From positions 11,105,975 to 11,169,974 of the forward strand of contig OX393574.1 of NCBI GenBank assembly GCA_947652115.1: a stretch of DNA of 64,000 bases, read 5' to 3'. Of the stretch, positions 11,201 through 22,478 are shown one piece after another; the first letter of the stretch is position 1, and each line of letters starts with the position of its first letter. The DNA is from Blastomussa wellsi (taxonomy: Eukaryota; Cnidaria; Anthozoa; Scleractinia; Plerogyridae). The translations under genes and the position numbers were made by a program. The notes below the pieces were generated by a model. It saw nothing but the letters and a program-made list of their open reading frames with translations. It was not told where the DNA came from and did no database searches.

Positions 11201-14200
11201 GTTAGCAAACGGCAAGTAAAACGAGAAAGAAACGGTCTATTTAAACTAAACATGTACGATCCGTTAAGATTATTAACGTTACAGGAACAAAATAAGATTG
11301 ACCCGTTCATACCATTCTTAGGTTTTGTTTTTCCTTGAATAGGGTGTCATTTTTCAAGTTTGGGCCTTAAATAGGGTGTCAAATTCCGTTTTCGTTATTC
11401 TTAACTACGGTCAGCAACCTTCGCGGCACATACCTATCCGAAATTTAAGGTAGCGCGTGGTTTCAAACTCATTATCACACATTTATACCATATCATACCA
11501 AAACAACGGATAAATAAATTTTAAAGAAGGATGAAATTGGACCACAACAAACACAAACTATCGCTCTCTTCTAGTGCTTATGGTCTATATGTAGATAATT
11601 TTGTTCTCCACTCGACATGATCAATTTTAAAAAGATCTCGTTCGTCGTTGGAGATCTGTTGCTTGATTACTAATAGCTAAAGCCGAATACACTCTTTTCT
11701 AAAATTATTTGTCAGCTTGGAATAATGAATACTGTGCTTTATCATTTTAGAGCGAAGATCTTCAACCGAAGGAGCTCAGGTAAATTCTGGATGGTTCAAA
11801 ATGCATGGACATAACGACATAGAAGCTAAGAATCATGCATTATGTTCATGAAATTATGATCCTAAGGTGTCGTTATTTTGCAAGGGTGTTGGCAAAACGC
11901 AGACTTTCGGCCGGGGTCGGGGTATACTTTTTATTTATTTTCAATATTTTGTTAACCTTCGATTTTTTCTACAAATCATGCTTGACTTTCCCAATATAAC
12001 CAGAATTGCGGCAATCCTTTAAAATGAGAAAAATAAAGCCAAACATAAAAAGGGGCAACAAATAAGCAACGCGGTAAAGCTGATACTACGTATAAAGTCG
12101 ACTTTTCGAGACGCCAACAAGACAAGAACCGATAAAGCAGGGTTGCAACCGCAGACAGTTGTTTCTTCCTTTTGCGGGCGCGTCAGCACAGTGTAGCAAA
12201 TTTATATCACCCCAGCGCGAGAGTAGCTTGCGAACACAGACGGATTTCCGGCTTTCTGTGTTCGGAGGCGAGCACGAGAGCCAACGGATATCATTATGAG
12301 AAAATGACCCGTATTAACTTTAACTACACTACTCTTTAATTTTTTTTTTTATTATTTTTTTTTTATTTTTTTATTTTATTGTTTTTTATTTTTTTTTTTT
12401 CATATTTATTTGATGACAAGGAACAAAGTTACATCTTACTGAAATAAAATTAAAGGATAATCATGAAAAAAAAGAGTTTACGATACTAAAATAACATAAA
12501 AAAAATTAATACAGATTCCAGGCCTTTGAACTACCCCTGCTGTCATATAATGTATTATTACAATATATGTGTATGTTTTCCATATTTCATTTCACTTAAT
12601 GTGAGATACAAAACCAGAAGAAGGATTATTATTTCTATTTTCTGTATTGGTTCATGTAATGTTTTCGAGACGGTATTTAGTTTTGATCTTAGAAATAAAT
12701 TCATTGAAGGAGAGGGATTTGTCATTTAGCTTACATGAATATAAATAGTGGCGCATAAAGAGCATTGTATAATTGAATTTTCTCGCCATTGTCTTATCAT
12801 AGCACTTATTAAATACACCAAACAGCATTTCTTCTGTTGTCGGGATGATATGAAATGCATTGGTTTCATTAAACCACTGCAGAACCTTGCTTGTAAATGC
12901 CTTCGCAAAAGAGCATTCGATGAATGTGTGGTCAATGGAATCATTTAGTCCACAGTAAAGGCATTCATCATCATTCTTGATACCGAATTTGAATAGTTCT
13001 CTTTTGGTTACTATTATCCTATGAACGAACTTGAAATGAAACTCCCTGAGTTTATTTTCTTTACAAACTTTTCTCATTGATTTGAATATGCTGGGCCAGT
13101 GATCTTCATTTAATGATAACTTTTCGGTCCAGCGAGTGACACCAGTATGGTTGCCCATGTGGGTTTTTTTGTTGAACAATTTGTAGAAGTCCATTGATTT
13201 GGCTTTACCCAGATGAATTTCAATATTATCATTGAACTTGAAAATTTCGTCACCGCCCGTGAAGAAAAGCTTGTTGAAAGTAGCATTGTCAGTTGCCTTG
13301 GACAATAAACGATTTGGTATTGCGCTTATTATTTGGTAATATTGCAGAAAATTGGTTTGACATCCATATTTATCAGAAAATTCCTTGAAAGTTAGGAATT
13401 TTCCGTTCTCGTTAAGAAGATCATTAATGGAAACAATTCCTCTCTTAAACCAATCATGGATGTATACTGGCTTCCCATCAACTAATATGTCTTCATTGTT
13501 GAACAGAATTACATCCTGAAATTGATCATATCCATAAAGAGTTTTCAATTCACTGAAAGACTCGAGGATAGGTTTATAAAAAGCAGGAAGTTGGTTAAAG
13601 TACTTTGCGTTATAATTGCACCTTAGTAAAAAATTTAACCCACCCATTTTTGAAGAAATGGTTTGGAACAGTACACCAATTTTTCTTGCCGGCGGACAGT
13701 AATCTAGGAATCCAAGCAAGTTTGAGTGACTTGAACATTAGGCCCATGTCAGTCATACGTAATCCACCTTTATTTGTATCTTGGTAGAGTCCGGATCTTT
13801 TTATTTTGTCTTTCTTGTTTCTCCAAAGAAATTTGAAGCATTTGGTTCTAGCCATATCTTCGAAACCTGCGGGGACGGTGAGATTTGATGCAGAATAAAT
13901 TAGCTGAGATATACCAAGAGTTTTGATTATCATAGCTTTTCCAAACAGAGTCAGATCTCGTGCACTCCACATATCAAATTTCGTCTGTAATACTTTCAGT
14001 TTTTGATAGAAATTATGGTCCTCATTTCCTTTATTGTCGTACGAGAAATAAACTCCAAGTATTTTGACAGGGCTACGCATCCATTTCATTCCGAGGGGGT
14101 TGCTCTTATTCTTTGCCCACTTTCCTAGCCAGATCGCCTTTGTTTTCTTTACATTTAGAACTAAACCGGCTATCTTCCCAAACTCTTCTACTAATTCCAT

Positions 14201-17200
14201 TGCTCTTTCCACAGAGGCTAAGTCAGCACTGAAAATATTAGTGTCATCCGCAAATAACGATAGTTTGATTTCATTTCCGAACAAATTAATTCCTTTGAAT
14301 TCAGGTTCTTGCCTGATTTTATTCGCTAAGATTTCAGCTGAGAGGATAAACAAGTAAGGGGACAAGGGGCAGCCCTGCCTCACACCCTTTGATGGCTTAA
14401 ACCAGTTTGTTGCATAGCCGTTGTTGAGAGCAGCGCTTTCTATGTTCGTATAGAAAGTACTAACCCATCTTTTTACGTCTGTACCAAAATTGAAGTAGTC
14501 TAACGTCTTCATTATAAATGGCCATTCAATAGAGTCAAAGGCCTTGCGGAAGTCTAGCGATAATAATATTCCTGGTATGTTTTGCACTTTAGTGTATTCC
14601 ATGAGATCCGATATAAGCCGTATGTTCTCTCCAATAAACCTCCCTTTAACGAAGCCCGTTTGATCCGGATGAATAAGTTTGGGGAGTATCGACTCGAGAC
14701 GTTTAGCTATTGTTTTCGCTGCTATCTTAAAATCTACATTCAATAATGTTATAGGCCTCCAGTTCGTTAATTCAAGTAAGGAACCATCCTCTTTAGGAAT
14801 CAACGCAATCACCCCTCTTCGTTGTGAGATAGTAAGTTCGTTAGTCGCGTGGGCCTCATTAAAACTTGCTAAAAGATCATTTCCAAGTAAATCAAAGAAA
14901 AACTTATAGAATTCGGCGGTAAACCCATCCTCACCAGGAGACTTGTCATTTTCAAATGTTTCTAGAACCTTTTTACATTCGTCAAATCTCAGAGGGCCTT
15001 CCAAGCTATCCCGTTCGTCGTCTGAAAGTTTAGGTATCTGTAAATTCTGGACAAAACTGTCGAACGCATCTTCGCTGAAAGTGTTTTGTGATGTAAGTAA
15101 GTCCTTGTAGAACGCTTCAATGTGTTTAAGAATTAATTTGTCATCATTCGTTATTGAGCCGTCTTGAAGTCGTAATTCACCTATAGTCTTTTTATTATAA
15201 TTTTGTTTTTCTAGATTAAAAAAATATTTTGTTGGGCGCTCTCCTTTCTCTATCCAGCGACATTTTGCACGAAACATAACTTGTCTTCCTCTATTCTCGT
15301 AGATTGATCGAAGTTCTGTTTTGAGATTATCGTACTCTTGTAACACATGCTCAATTTGATTGGAGAAGAAATGATTACAAATAATAGCATCCAAGTGGTC
15401 TAATTGTCGTTGGATTTCTTTTTCCCGGTGATGTGACGCCTTAGCTTTCTGTTTTGCATAAGAGATGGTAGCATTTCTTATTTCCATCTTCAACATCTCC
15501 CAATAGAGCCGCTTGTCTGCTAAATGGCTATAAGAGCTCCGAATTTGTGTGTATGTGCACCGGATCATAGCAACGTAATGTTCATCATTTAACAGGGTGT
15601 TGTTAAATTTCCAAAAGCCAGGGCCTCTAGGGGTGCTACTTGGCCAAGACAAAAAGATGTAGATAGCATTGTGATCTGGTGCTATGGAGGGACAGATTTC
15701 GGATTTCTTGACACTTCTTGTGAGGTTTTTGGCGACCAGAAAAAAAATCGAGTCTCGATTTCATTTTTAGATTTTTTGACGCGTATGTAAACTTGCAAAG
15801 CTTTGGATAGCGAATTCTTTGAATATCCACCAGGTCAAACATGTCCATGGTTATTAAGACAAGGTTATTATAATTAGTCGACTTCCACGGCGTCCCTCCA
15901 ATTTTATCTTTTTTTGAAAGCGTACAATTCCAGTCGCCACCTATAATGAGCGTAGTAAGTTCTGTTTTATCAATGATACAATTGTTGAGTTCTTGCATAA
16001 ACTCCAATTGATTACTCTGATTGTTAGGTGCGTAAATGTTGCATAAAGATACCTTCTGGGACCCCAAGACAATAGTTATCAGAGCTATTCGGCCTGAGGT
16101 GTTGACATAAGAATGGTCAATTTCGTAGTTCACGGAAGGATTAATTAGAATACATACTCCTTTACTGTGATTAGTGCCATGGGAAAAGAAAAGTTGGCCG
16201 CCCCATTCATTTCTCCAAATATTTTCGTCATTCGGTCCAGAATATGTTTCTTGTAGGAAATAAACATTTGCTCCTTGATCCTTCAAATATGAAAATATAC
16301 TCCTCCTTTTGGTTTGATCTCTTATTCCTCGAACGTTCAAAGACAAAATACTTAAATTATCTGTGGTAGTACACATAAGCCTGAAAACAGAATTAAGTTT
16401 AAGATTACAAATAACAAAAAACTGAAACAACGCAAATATGAAGCGAAAGTAAACAAAACGCAATTAACGAACTTAGGTTAAAAAAAAAAAACAAAAAAGA
16501 ATCGAGAAAGTAGAGAGTCCTTCTCCTTTAAAGCTCCAACCAGTCCGTCTGGTTTGCCTTTCTCTAAAAGTCCTTCATACGTTTTAAATTACCATTAAAA
16601 TTAAATGGCTTCAAGATCTTCTAATTCATAAATTCTGATGGGATTACCACTTGGCGATGTTTTCACAAAAATTTTTCCGTCCAGAGTCCATACACTCAGT
16701 AGCAAACCGTCCCTCCTCATTTCATTTAATGTTATGCTACCCTTTAATGTTGTGCTACCCTTTAATGTTATGCTACCCTTTAATGTTGTGCTACTCTTTA
16801 ATGTTGTGCTACCCTTTAATGTTATGCTACCCTTTAATGTTATGCTACCCTTTAATGTTATGCTACCCTTTAATGTTGTGCTACCCTTTAATGTTATGCT
16901 ACCCTTTAATGTTGTGCTACTCTTTAATGTTGTGCTACTCTTTAATGTTGTGCTACTCTTTAATGTTGTGCTACTCTTTAATGTTATGCTACCCTTTAAT
17001 GTTATGCTACCCTTTAATGTTATGCTACCCTTTAATGTTATGCTACCCTTTAATGTTGTGCTACTCTTTAATGTTGTGCTACTCTTTAATGTTGTGCTAC
17101 TCTTTAATGTTGTGCTACTCTTTAATGTTGTGCTACCCTTTAATGTTGTGCTACCCTTTAATGTTGTGCTACTCTTTAATGTTGTGCTACCCTTTAATGT

Positions 17201-20200
17201 TGTGCTACTCTTTAATGTTGTGCTACCCTTTAATGTTGTGCTACTCTTTAATGTTGTGCTACTCTTTAATGTTGTGCTACTCTTTAATGTTGTGCTACTC
17301 TTTAATGTTGTGCTACCCTTTAATGTTGTGCTACTCTTTAATGTTGTGCTACTCTTTAATGTTGTGCTACTCTTTAATGTTATGCTACCCTTTAATGTTG
17401 TGCTACTCTTTAATGTTATGCTACTCTTTAATGTTATGCTACTCTTTAATGTTATGCTACTCTTTAATGTTATGCTACTCTTTAATGTTATGCTACTCTT
17501 TAATGTTATGCTACCCTTTAATGTTGTGCTACCCTTTAATGTTATGCTACCCTTTAATGTTGTGCTACTCTTTAATGTTATGCTACCCTTTAATGTTATG
17601 CTACCCTTTAATGTTGTGCTACCCTTTAATGTTATGCTACCCTTTAATGTTGTGCTACCCTTTAATGTTGTGCTGCTCTTTAATGTTGTGCTACCCTTTA
17701 ATGTTGTGCTGCTCTTTAATGTTGTGCTACCCTTTAATGTTGTGCTACTCTTTAATGTTGTGCTACCCTTTAATGTTATGCTACCCTTTAATGTTATGCT
17801 ACCCTTTAATGTTGTGCTACCCTTTAATGTTATGCTACCCTTTAATGTTGTGCTACTCTTTAATGTTGTGCTACCCTTTAATGTTGTGCTACCCTTTAAT
17901 GTTGTGCTACTCTTTAATGTTGTGCTACCCTTTAATGTTGTGCTACTCTTTAATGTTGTGCTACCCTTTAATGTTGTGCTACCCTTTAATGTTATGCTAC
18001 CCTTTAATGTTGTGCTACCCTTTAATGTTGTGCTACTCTTTAATGTTATGCTACTCTTTAATGTTATGCTACTCTTTAATGTTGTGCTACTCTTTAATGT
18101 TATGCTACCCTTTAATGTTGTGCTACCCTTTAATGTTATGCTACCCTTTAATGTTATGCTACTCTTAAATGTTGTGCTACCCTTTAATGTTATGCTACTC
18201 TTTAATGTTATGCTACTCTTTAATGTTATGCTACCCTTTAATGTTGTGCTACCCTTTAATGTTATGCTACCCTTTAATGTTGTGCTACTCTTTAATGTTG
18301 TGCTTCTTTAATGTTATGCTACCCTTTAATGTTGTGCTGCTCTTTAATGTTGTGCTACTCTTTAATGTTATGCTACCCTTTAATGTTGTGCTACTCTTTA
18401 ATGTTGTGCTACTCTTTAATGTTGTGCTACCCTTTAATGTTATGCTACCCTTTAATGTTGTGCTACTCTTTAATGTTGTGCTACCCTTTAATGTTATGCT
18501 ACTCTTTAATGTTATGCTACTCTTTAATGTTATGCTACTCTTTAATGTTATGCTACTCTTTAATGTTATGCTACTCTTTAATGTTATGCTACTCTTTAAT
18601 GTTATGCTACTCTTTAATGTTGTGCTACTCTTTAATGTTATGCTACTCTTTAACCCTATTCAGACCGGGCTTTTTTGAACCTTCTGGGACTCCCGCCCTC
18701 TATGTAACTTCAAAACAGTTAACGCTATGGTCATTAACACAGGCATGTTGGCATGGTGACGTAATATGACGTCATTTATCCAATTTTATTGGCTGAAAAG
18801 CTATTTAATCAATATTTCTTCACGATTCGATGTATAACCACATTCTTAGAAGCAACATGTATGATTAGATTCTAGTGCATGACAATAGGTTAGTTGTCAT
18901 TAGCAACAATAATTACGTCACTATGACGTCCTTAACATCGAAATAGCCGCCATCTTGGATCCGCCATTTTGAATTTCTTTAAAATCGTTTATTTCATTAA
19001 ATATCCTAAAAGTTGAAGTTATTGGACTGTAAAACATAAATGCCTTATAAGAGAATGTTTCAAAAATGAAAATACAACACATTATTTGAAATACAAAGCA
19101 AAATAGTCTTCATTGTAAATCGTGTCCGCCATCTTGGATATCAGCAGTTTAAAATAAATATTTAACTGAAACTGGTATTATATAAGCTAAATTATATCTA
19201 ATTTGATAAATTGTTGCTCAACTAAGGCTAAAAATACCATAAAAAATAGAAATAATATTGATTAAAACCAAAAATGCGAATTTTGGAAAACATGGTTGCC
19301 ATGGAAACATGGGAATTTTGTAAGAATATTCTCAGAAGAATTTTAGGAAAAGTCACCAAGTTTGGTGGTGATAGCTTTAATTGCCATGAAGTTATACATC
19401 TTCAAAGTTGGCGCGGGACTCAAAAGCCCTCCCCCCGGTCTGAATTGTGTTAATACTTCTCAATCTTTTTAAGTTGTGCATGTTGTATTGTGAAAGTCCA
19501 ACACGATCAATCCAAAAATAAAAATGAAATAAAAGAGCAAATGAACAAAATTATATAAAAGAAAATAGAAAAGTATAAATACCTCGACGCCGACCCCGAG
19601 TCGACGTTTTATCGACAAGGGATGGTCCAGAGGGATGTTTATAACCATGAACAGATTGAGTTGTCCTACACGAAGCGTGGAATCGTCGGAGCCTCGGTAG
19701 CCACTGAAATGGCTGAGGCTCCAACGATACCACACCTCGTGTAAGACAACTCAATCTGTCAAGGGTTAGAAACATCCCTCTCGGTCATCCCTTTTAGCCA
19801 TAAAAAATGTACAAGATAAACATTAAAAAAAAAAACAACGAAGAAATGTAAAATAGCACTCCGACCCCGAACCCGTCCCCAGCCCCGAGTCGGCGTTTTA
19901 GCGACGCCCATAAAAAACTCCTTTGAATCTTGAACGTTACAACCATGTCTCACATTGCAAAGAAAAATCAAATGTGGTTCAGTTGGACGAAATTAATACG
20001 GGTCATTTTGCTATTAAATGATTATATACGTTGGCTTTCACGCTGACGTGCACTGCCCATATATGGTTGCAACCCTTCTTTATAGTATCTTATCGTGCTA
20101 TCTCTACTTTTTGATGTAGTATCATACAGTCTGCTATATTGCCACTTTTTTTTTCCGTTTATTTTAATTTATCTTTGTCGTCAATGATGCCTTTTTTAGA

Positions 20201-21335
20201 GTTTTCTCATGTTTACACGAATTTCGAAATTTTGGTTGTATTGGACCCCCTTCCCTAACCGAATTTTTTGCTTTTGCTACTTGTTTGACGCTGAAATTCT
20301 CGCATCGACAGGATTGCTTATTATCACTCAACTGAGTAAAAGTTAGGATCCCCAACCCTCCTAACAAAATCCCTGGATCCACCCCTGAAATAAAAAAGAA
20401 AGACGAACATCGTCTGTTCTTGTGTTGATGCCATTATGTCGCCGTATGCTCGTACTTATGTCGTTATGCTTTGCCCACACGAAAGCCTTCCTTAAATAAC
20501 GAATTTTCTTCTAATACAGGATAAACCCAAATCTTCGGGAATCAGCCCAGAAGAAAGGCAAATAGCCAGAAAACAGCACCTTAAAGATTACTGTCGTAAA
20601 CACAGCTACAACAACAACCTAGGAAGGGAAGACGTATTCAGGATTGCTGTTGATGACGAACTAAAACTCATTTATGGCATAATTCCAAAGGTGGGAAGTT
20701 CAACCTGGAAATCGGTGTTAGGACGTGCTCGAGGAATTCCGCAACCAATAAAACGCTGGGTTATATGGAAACACTTAAACTATTATAAAAATGTGGAACA
20801 ATCGAAACGACTTCAAACTTATTTTAAATTTGTCTTCGTTCGCGAGCCTTTAGAGCGCGTGCTTTCGGCCTTCAAAAACTGGTTTATAAGAGTTCCTAAC
20901 TACTCCAAAGACATCCGTAAAGATATCGTACGAGCTCTTCGACCTCAGGATTTCGAGCCAGAGGGGGAAAATTCCATTAGCTTCTCAGAATTCATCCAGT
21001 ACTTTTCCCAAAATATTTCACGTAATCAACATTGGCGACAGTACGAAAAGCTCTGTCATCCATGCGTCATCAACTACGATTTTATTGGTCATTACGAGAC
21101 CTTGGAAGAAGACGTGCCTCTCTTGCTAAAAATGGCGGGAATTGACGACCGCGCGAAATTCCCGCCAATCAAGCAAAATACAACCAATAAAGCTGAAGTG
21201 TTGGAATACTTTTCACTGGTCCCCCCTGAGTATATCACTCGGTTTGGAGAGCTGTATCGCAATGACTATGAACTGTTCGGTTACGAATATCTTGGTTCTG
21301 TAAAAACTCTTTTAAATCAAACTACGAAAAGCTAA
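8207..21335 (+). CDS. Carbohydrate sulfotransferase, copy 1
   Basis: Three exons join in phase: 8207-8330, 11751-11779 (29 bp) and 20520-21335, giving 322 residues. Residues about 10-29 are a single hydrophobic anchor after a short N-terminus, a type II Golgi topology. Exon 3 carries the Sulfotransfer_2 (CHST11/HNK-1 sulfotransferase) signatures: PKVGSSTW (residues 107-114, 5'-phosphosulfate loop), FVREPLERVLSAF (157-169, 3'-phosphate site) and HW...CHPCVINYDFIGHYETLEED (from 222). The family transfers sulfate from PAPS to chondroitin, dermatan or related glycans; the substrate here is unknown. The start MKLSLN is chosen because it is conserved in all four copies; an in-frame upstream ATG at 8123 exists only in this copy. 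Intron 2 (8.7 kb) holds a LINE, a minisatellite and a MITE. Confidence 0.9.
8820..9402 (+). mobile_element. LTR retrotransposon 5' end with gag remnant
   Basis: A SINE-tail scrap (8820-8875) is followed by an LTR-like end and a primer-binding-site-like TGGTGTCAGAAGTC at 9006-9019. An open frame of 103 codons follows (9091-9402). Its second half (TFLYATGGEAEDIMASF, KYDSHFVAKKK) resembles the retrotransposon gag/capsid type common in cnidarian Gypsy-like elements. It lies in intron 1 and was duplicated with the gene. It is truncated after about 100 codons and is probably not functional. Confidence 0.6.
10343..10542. repeat. Hairpin MITE in intron 1 (copy 1)
   Basis: The core is a stem of about 48 bp: ATCATGGTGCATCAAAGGAA, then CCGAAGAATC, a 13-nt loop and the reverse complement. 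Outer ends GCGTTTCTTTA...TAAAGAAACG also pair. It is present in copy 3 (38726-38924) and absent from copy 2 through a 1 kb deletion. Confidence 0.8.
10866..10995. repeat. Near-perfect foldback in intron 1 (copy 1)
   Basis: The arms CGCTATATTAAAATTCAGCTT and its mirror pair along about 55 bp (GGCCTAGAAGACACAAACAAA against TTTGTTTGTGTCCTCTAGGCC) with a short AT-rich loop. The copy 3 counterpart is 39219-39352. Confidence 0.8.
11029..11445. repeat. TAGGGTAT-rich dispersed element
   Basis: It begins near TACCCGGGGGTACTCCCATG, contains ATAGGGTAT/ATAGGGTGTC words about every 40-80 bp, and ends near GGCACATACCTATCCG. Ends GCTATATAGGTATGTGCC and GGCACATACCTATCC are inverted. A full counterpart is in copy 3 (39385-39800), a 3' remnant in copy 2 (27069-27135) and a diverged 3' half in copy 4 (52190-52345). 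Confidence 0.6.
11751..11779 (+). CDS. 29-bp microexon, copy 1
   Basis: TATCATTTTAG precedes and GTAAATTCTGG follows AGCGAAGATCTTCAACCGAA plus GGAGCTCAG. Exon 1 ends in phase 1 and exon 3 starts in phase 0, so a linker of length 3n+2 is required; 29 fits. It encodes the end of a Glu plus RRSSTEGAQ in the stem region. The same microexon sits at 27442-27470, 40103-40131 and 52842-52870. Confidence 0.85.
11886..12290. repeat. MITE terminal pieces before the minisatellite
   Basis: GTGTTGGCAAAACGCAGACT (about 11886) and TTTTCGAGACGCCAAC (about 12104) look like inverted ends of one element. At 12220-12265 GCGAACACAGACGGATTTCC pairs with GGCTTTCTGTGTTCG as a hairpin. Counterparts lie at 27580-27960 and 40240-40640. 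Confidence 0.45.
12341..16722 (-). mobile_element. L1/Tx1-like LINE, 5'-truncated, nearly intact
   Basis: On the - strand it starts inside the last codons of an ORF1 (about 16720-16617, ending KIFVKTSPSGNPIRIYELED then four residues and a stop). ORF2 then has an APE endonuclease (LNVRGIRDQTKR, FLQETYSG, GGDWNC), a reverse transcriptase (GVRQGCPLSPYLFILSAEIL, FADD) and a C-terminal cysteine motif (CLYCGLNDSIDHTFIEC). It ends in a T-rich tract on the + strand (12341-12400), the poly(A) tail. Both flanks are minisatellite sequence (ACTCTTTAAT left, TTTAATGTTATGC right), so it inserted in the 18-bp array. Confidence 0.9.
12652..16463 (-). pseudogene. LINE ORF2: endonuclease and reverse transcriptase
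   Basis: Three open stretches read in order: 16463-15636 (endonuclease), 15652-13610 (680 codons, reverse transcriptase) and 13719-12652 (C-terminal domain). They join through two single-base frameshifts in homopolymers: a T-run on the coding strand near 15745 and a T/A run near 13650. Apart from these, no stop codon interrupts about 1,200 codons. Either the insertion is young, or the frameshifts are sequencing errors and the frame is whole. The product would nick and reverse-transcribe LINE RNA. Confidence 0.85.
16725..18653. repeat. 18-bp minisatellite array 1 (about 107 units)
   Basis: The unit is CTTTAATGTTRTGCTACY, tandem over 1.9 kb. Two sites vary: A/G in TGTTRTGC and C/T in CTACYC. 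A single 2-bp deletion near 18304 breaks the 18-bp phase. Because 18 is a multiple of 3 and the unit has few stops, long open frames exist in several frames; they are a by-product. The array lies in intron 2 between a LINE and a MITE. Confidence 0.97.
18654..19449. mobile_element. piggyBac-like MITE, copy 1
   Basis: TTAA (18650-18653) is followed by CCCTATTCAGACCGGG; the right end CCCCGGTCTGAATTGTG is followed by TTAA (19450-19453). Inverted ends with TTAA target duplications are typical of piggyBac. It has no coding capacity. The interior carries CRE-like TGACGTCA words and three GCCGCCAT/CCGCCATCTTGGAT motifs. It sits directly at the end of the minisatellite, whose every unit contains TTAA. 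Confidence 0.75.
19617..19796. repeat. Foldback hairpin, orientation A
   Basis: GGGATGGTCCAGAGGGATG...CATCCCTCTCGGTCATCCC, an almost complete stem of about 80 bp with a centre at GTAGCCACTGAAATGGCT. The counterparts in copies 2 and 3 (31194-31343, 43585-43735) are in reversed orientation and lack about 40 bp of one arm. Confidence 0.8.
19797..20519. repeat. Rest of intron 2 of copy 1: repeat fragments
   Basis: At 19860-19910 there is a GACCCCGAACCCGTCCCCAG word followed by GAGTCGGCGTTTTAGCG, like the GACCCCGAGTCGACGTTTTA at 19590-19612. At 20240-20395 lies the same family as 103-281. No coding seen apart from the acceptor ATACAG at 20519. Confidence 0.5.
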
Positions 21336-22478
21336 CCTTTCCGTTATTCAAGCAACGAGAGTATTACCAAAAAAATCAAATAAACAAATAACGATATTTA
21401 TTAAGAGGAAGCCACATTGGCGTACGGGCGATTTTTTTTCCAGGGGTGGGGGGGGGTGGGGTTGGGTTTGAACCATTTGCCCAATAAATTCTTCCAAGTT
21501 GCTTTGCACAAATTTTCTCTTGCTGCCCAGAAAATGTGATCTTCGTGTACAAGTTGTAGTCGGGGAACTATTTTTTTTAACTTTAAAGTTTCAATAATGG
21601 CCAGGGGCGTTGCTAGCCTATAGTCCTGTAGTCTCGGGTCTACAAATCTTTCATGTTGTATTAAAAAAAGTTTACAAATATAGAAAAAAATATTAACCTG
21701 AAGCGCTTCGAAGTTGAAATAGAGAGCAACTTGTAATGTATATAGCATTTTATTATTCAACAAATTGTTACATTTCCCATATATGGTCATTAAGCGATTG
21801 TTATCCGTCATCTGCGCATGACAGATATCCTGCGACATAAGTCAGTCTCGATGATTCGTCAGAAGTGTTGCAAAGCTCCGCACAACTACAGCTTTTCCAG
21901 CTTAAAAATGCGATTCGTCCACAATTTGTTGAATAATCTTGTGGAATGTTGCCTGATTTTAGCCAATTCGGCCTACGGCCATGTCGCCTAAGTGTCTGGC
22001 GATATTCCACGCAGTTTTGTAGGAAAATAATTAAATAATCTTGCAGCAAAGAGATCAAGACTCACCTAGCAGGGATCTAGCAAGTGTAGCAAGTGCAAAC
22101 TCTGTGACAAGCAAACACGAAATGGTATAAATAAAAGTACACTGAGTGAAAATGAAATCTTAGAATTTAGATACTTACGAGATACACATAACATATTCAA
22201 CAGAAAGTGAAGGAGAGATTTCTATCAGAAAATCTTTCTCAGCGGACCTCCTCGCTTCTCTCGAAGCCCCTTAAGGCGCGTCTACACGGGCGATTTTTGT
22301 CGCGCAACACAGCGCATTTTTTTTCGTTCCCAGACTCCTCTCCTCTTTTTTGGTACGAGATTGATGTCGTAACCATGGTAACTTAAAGAATAAACTCTAG
22401 GTTTAGAAAGTCGTAAAAGAAAAAGAAAACAAACGGCGGTTATAAACATTATCAATAGACAACGCATGGTAAAAACTT
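21336..22478. other. 3' flank and spacer after copy 1
   Basis: AATAAA at 21379-21384 is a good poly(A) signal 44 nt after the stop; a second lies at 21483-21488. At 21415-21540 is a dispersed G-rich repeat (GGCGTACGGGCG, G-run, AACCATTTGCCCAATAAATT), also found inverted at 6951-7050 and diverged at 52600-52770 and 58395-58515. At 22275-22335 is a GCGCGTCTACACGGGCGATT repeat end. No gene recognised. Confidence 0.5.

Noticed and set aside
16725..18653. CRISPR-like array
   Set aside because: There are no spacers; units are contiguous 18-mers in an animal intron.
16638..18769. Very long open frames (up to 557 codons) over minisatellite array 1, and similar ones over arrays 2 and 3 (up to 720 codons)
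   Set aside because: The 18-bp period keeps any stop-free frame open; several frames are open at once, the arrays lie in introns between phase-matched exons, and units vary without codon bias.
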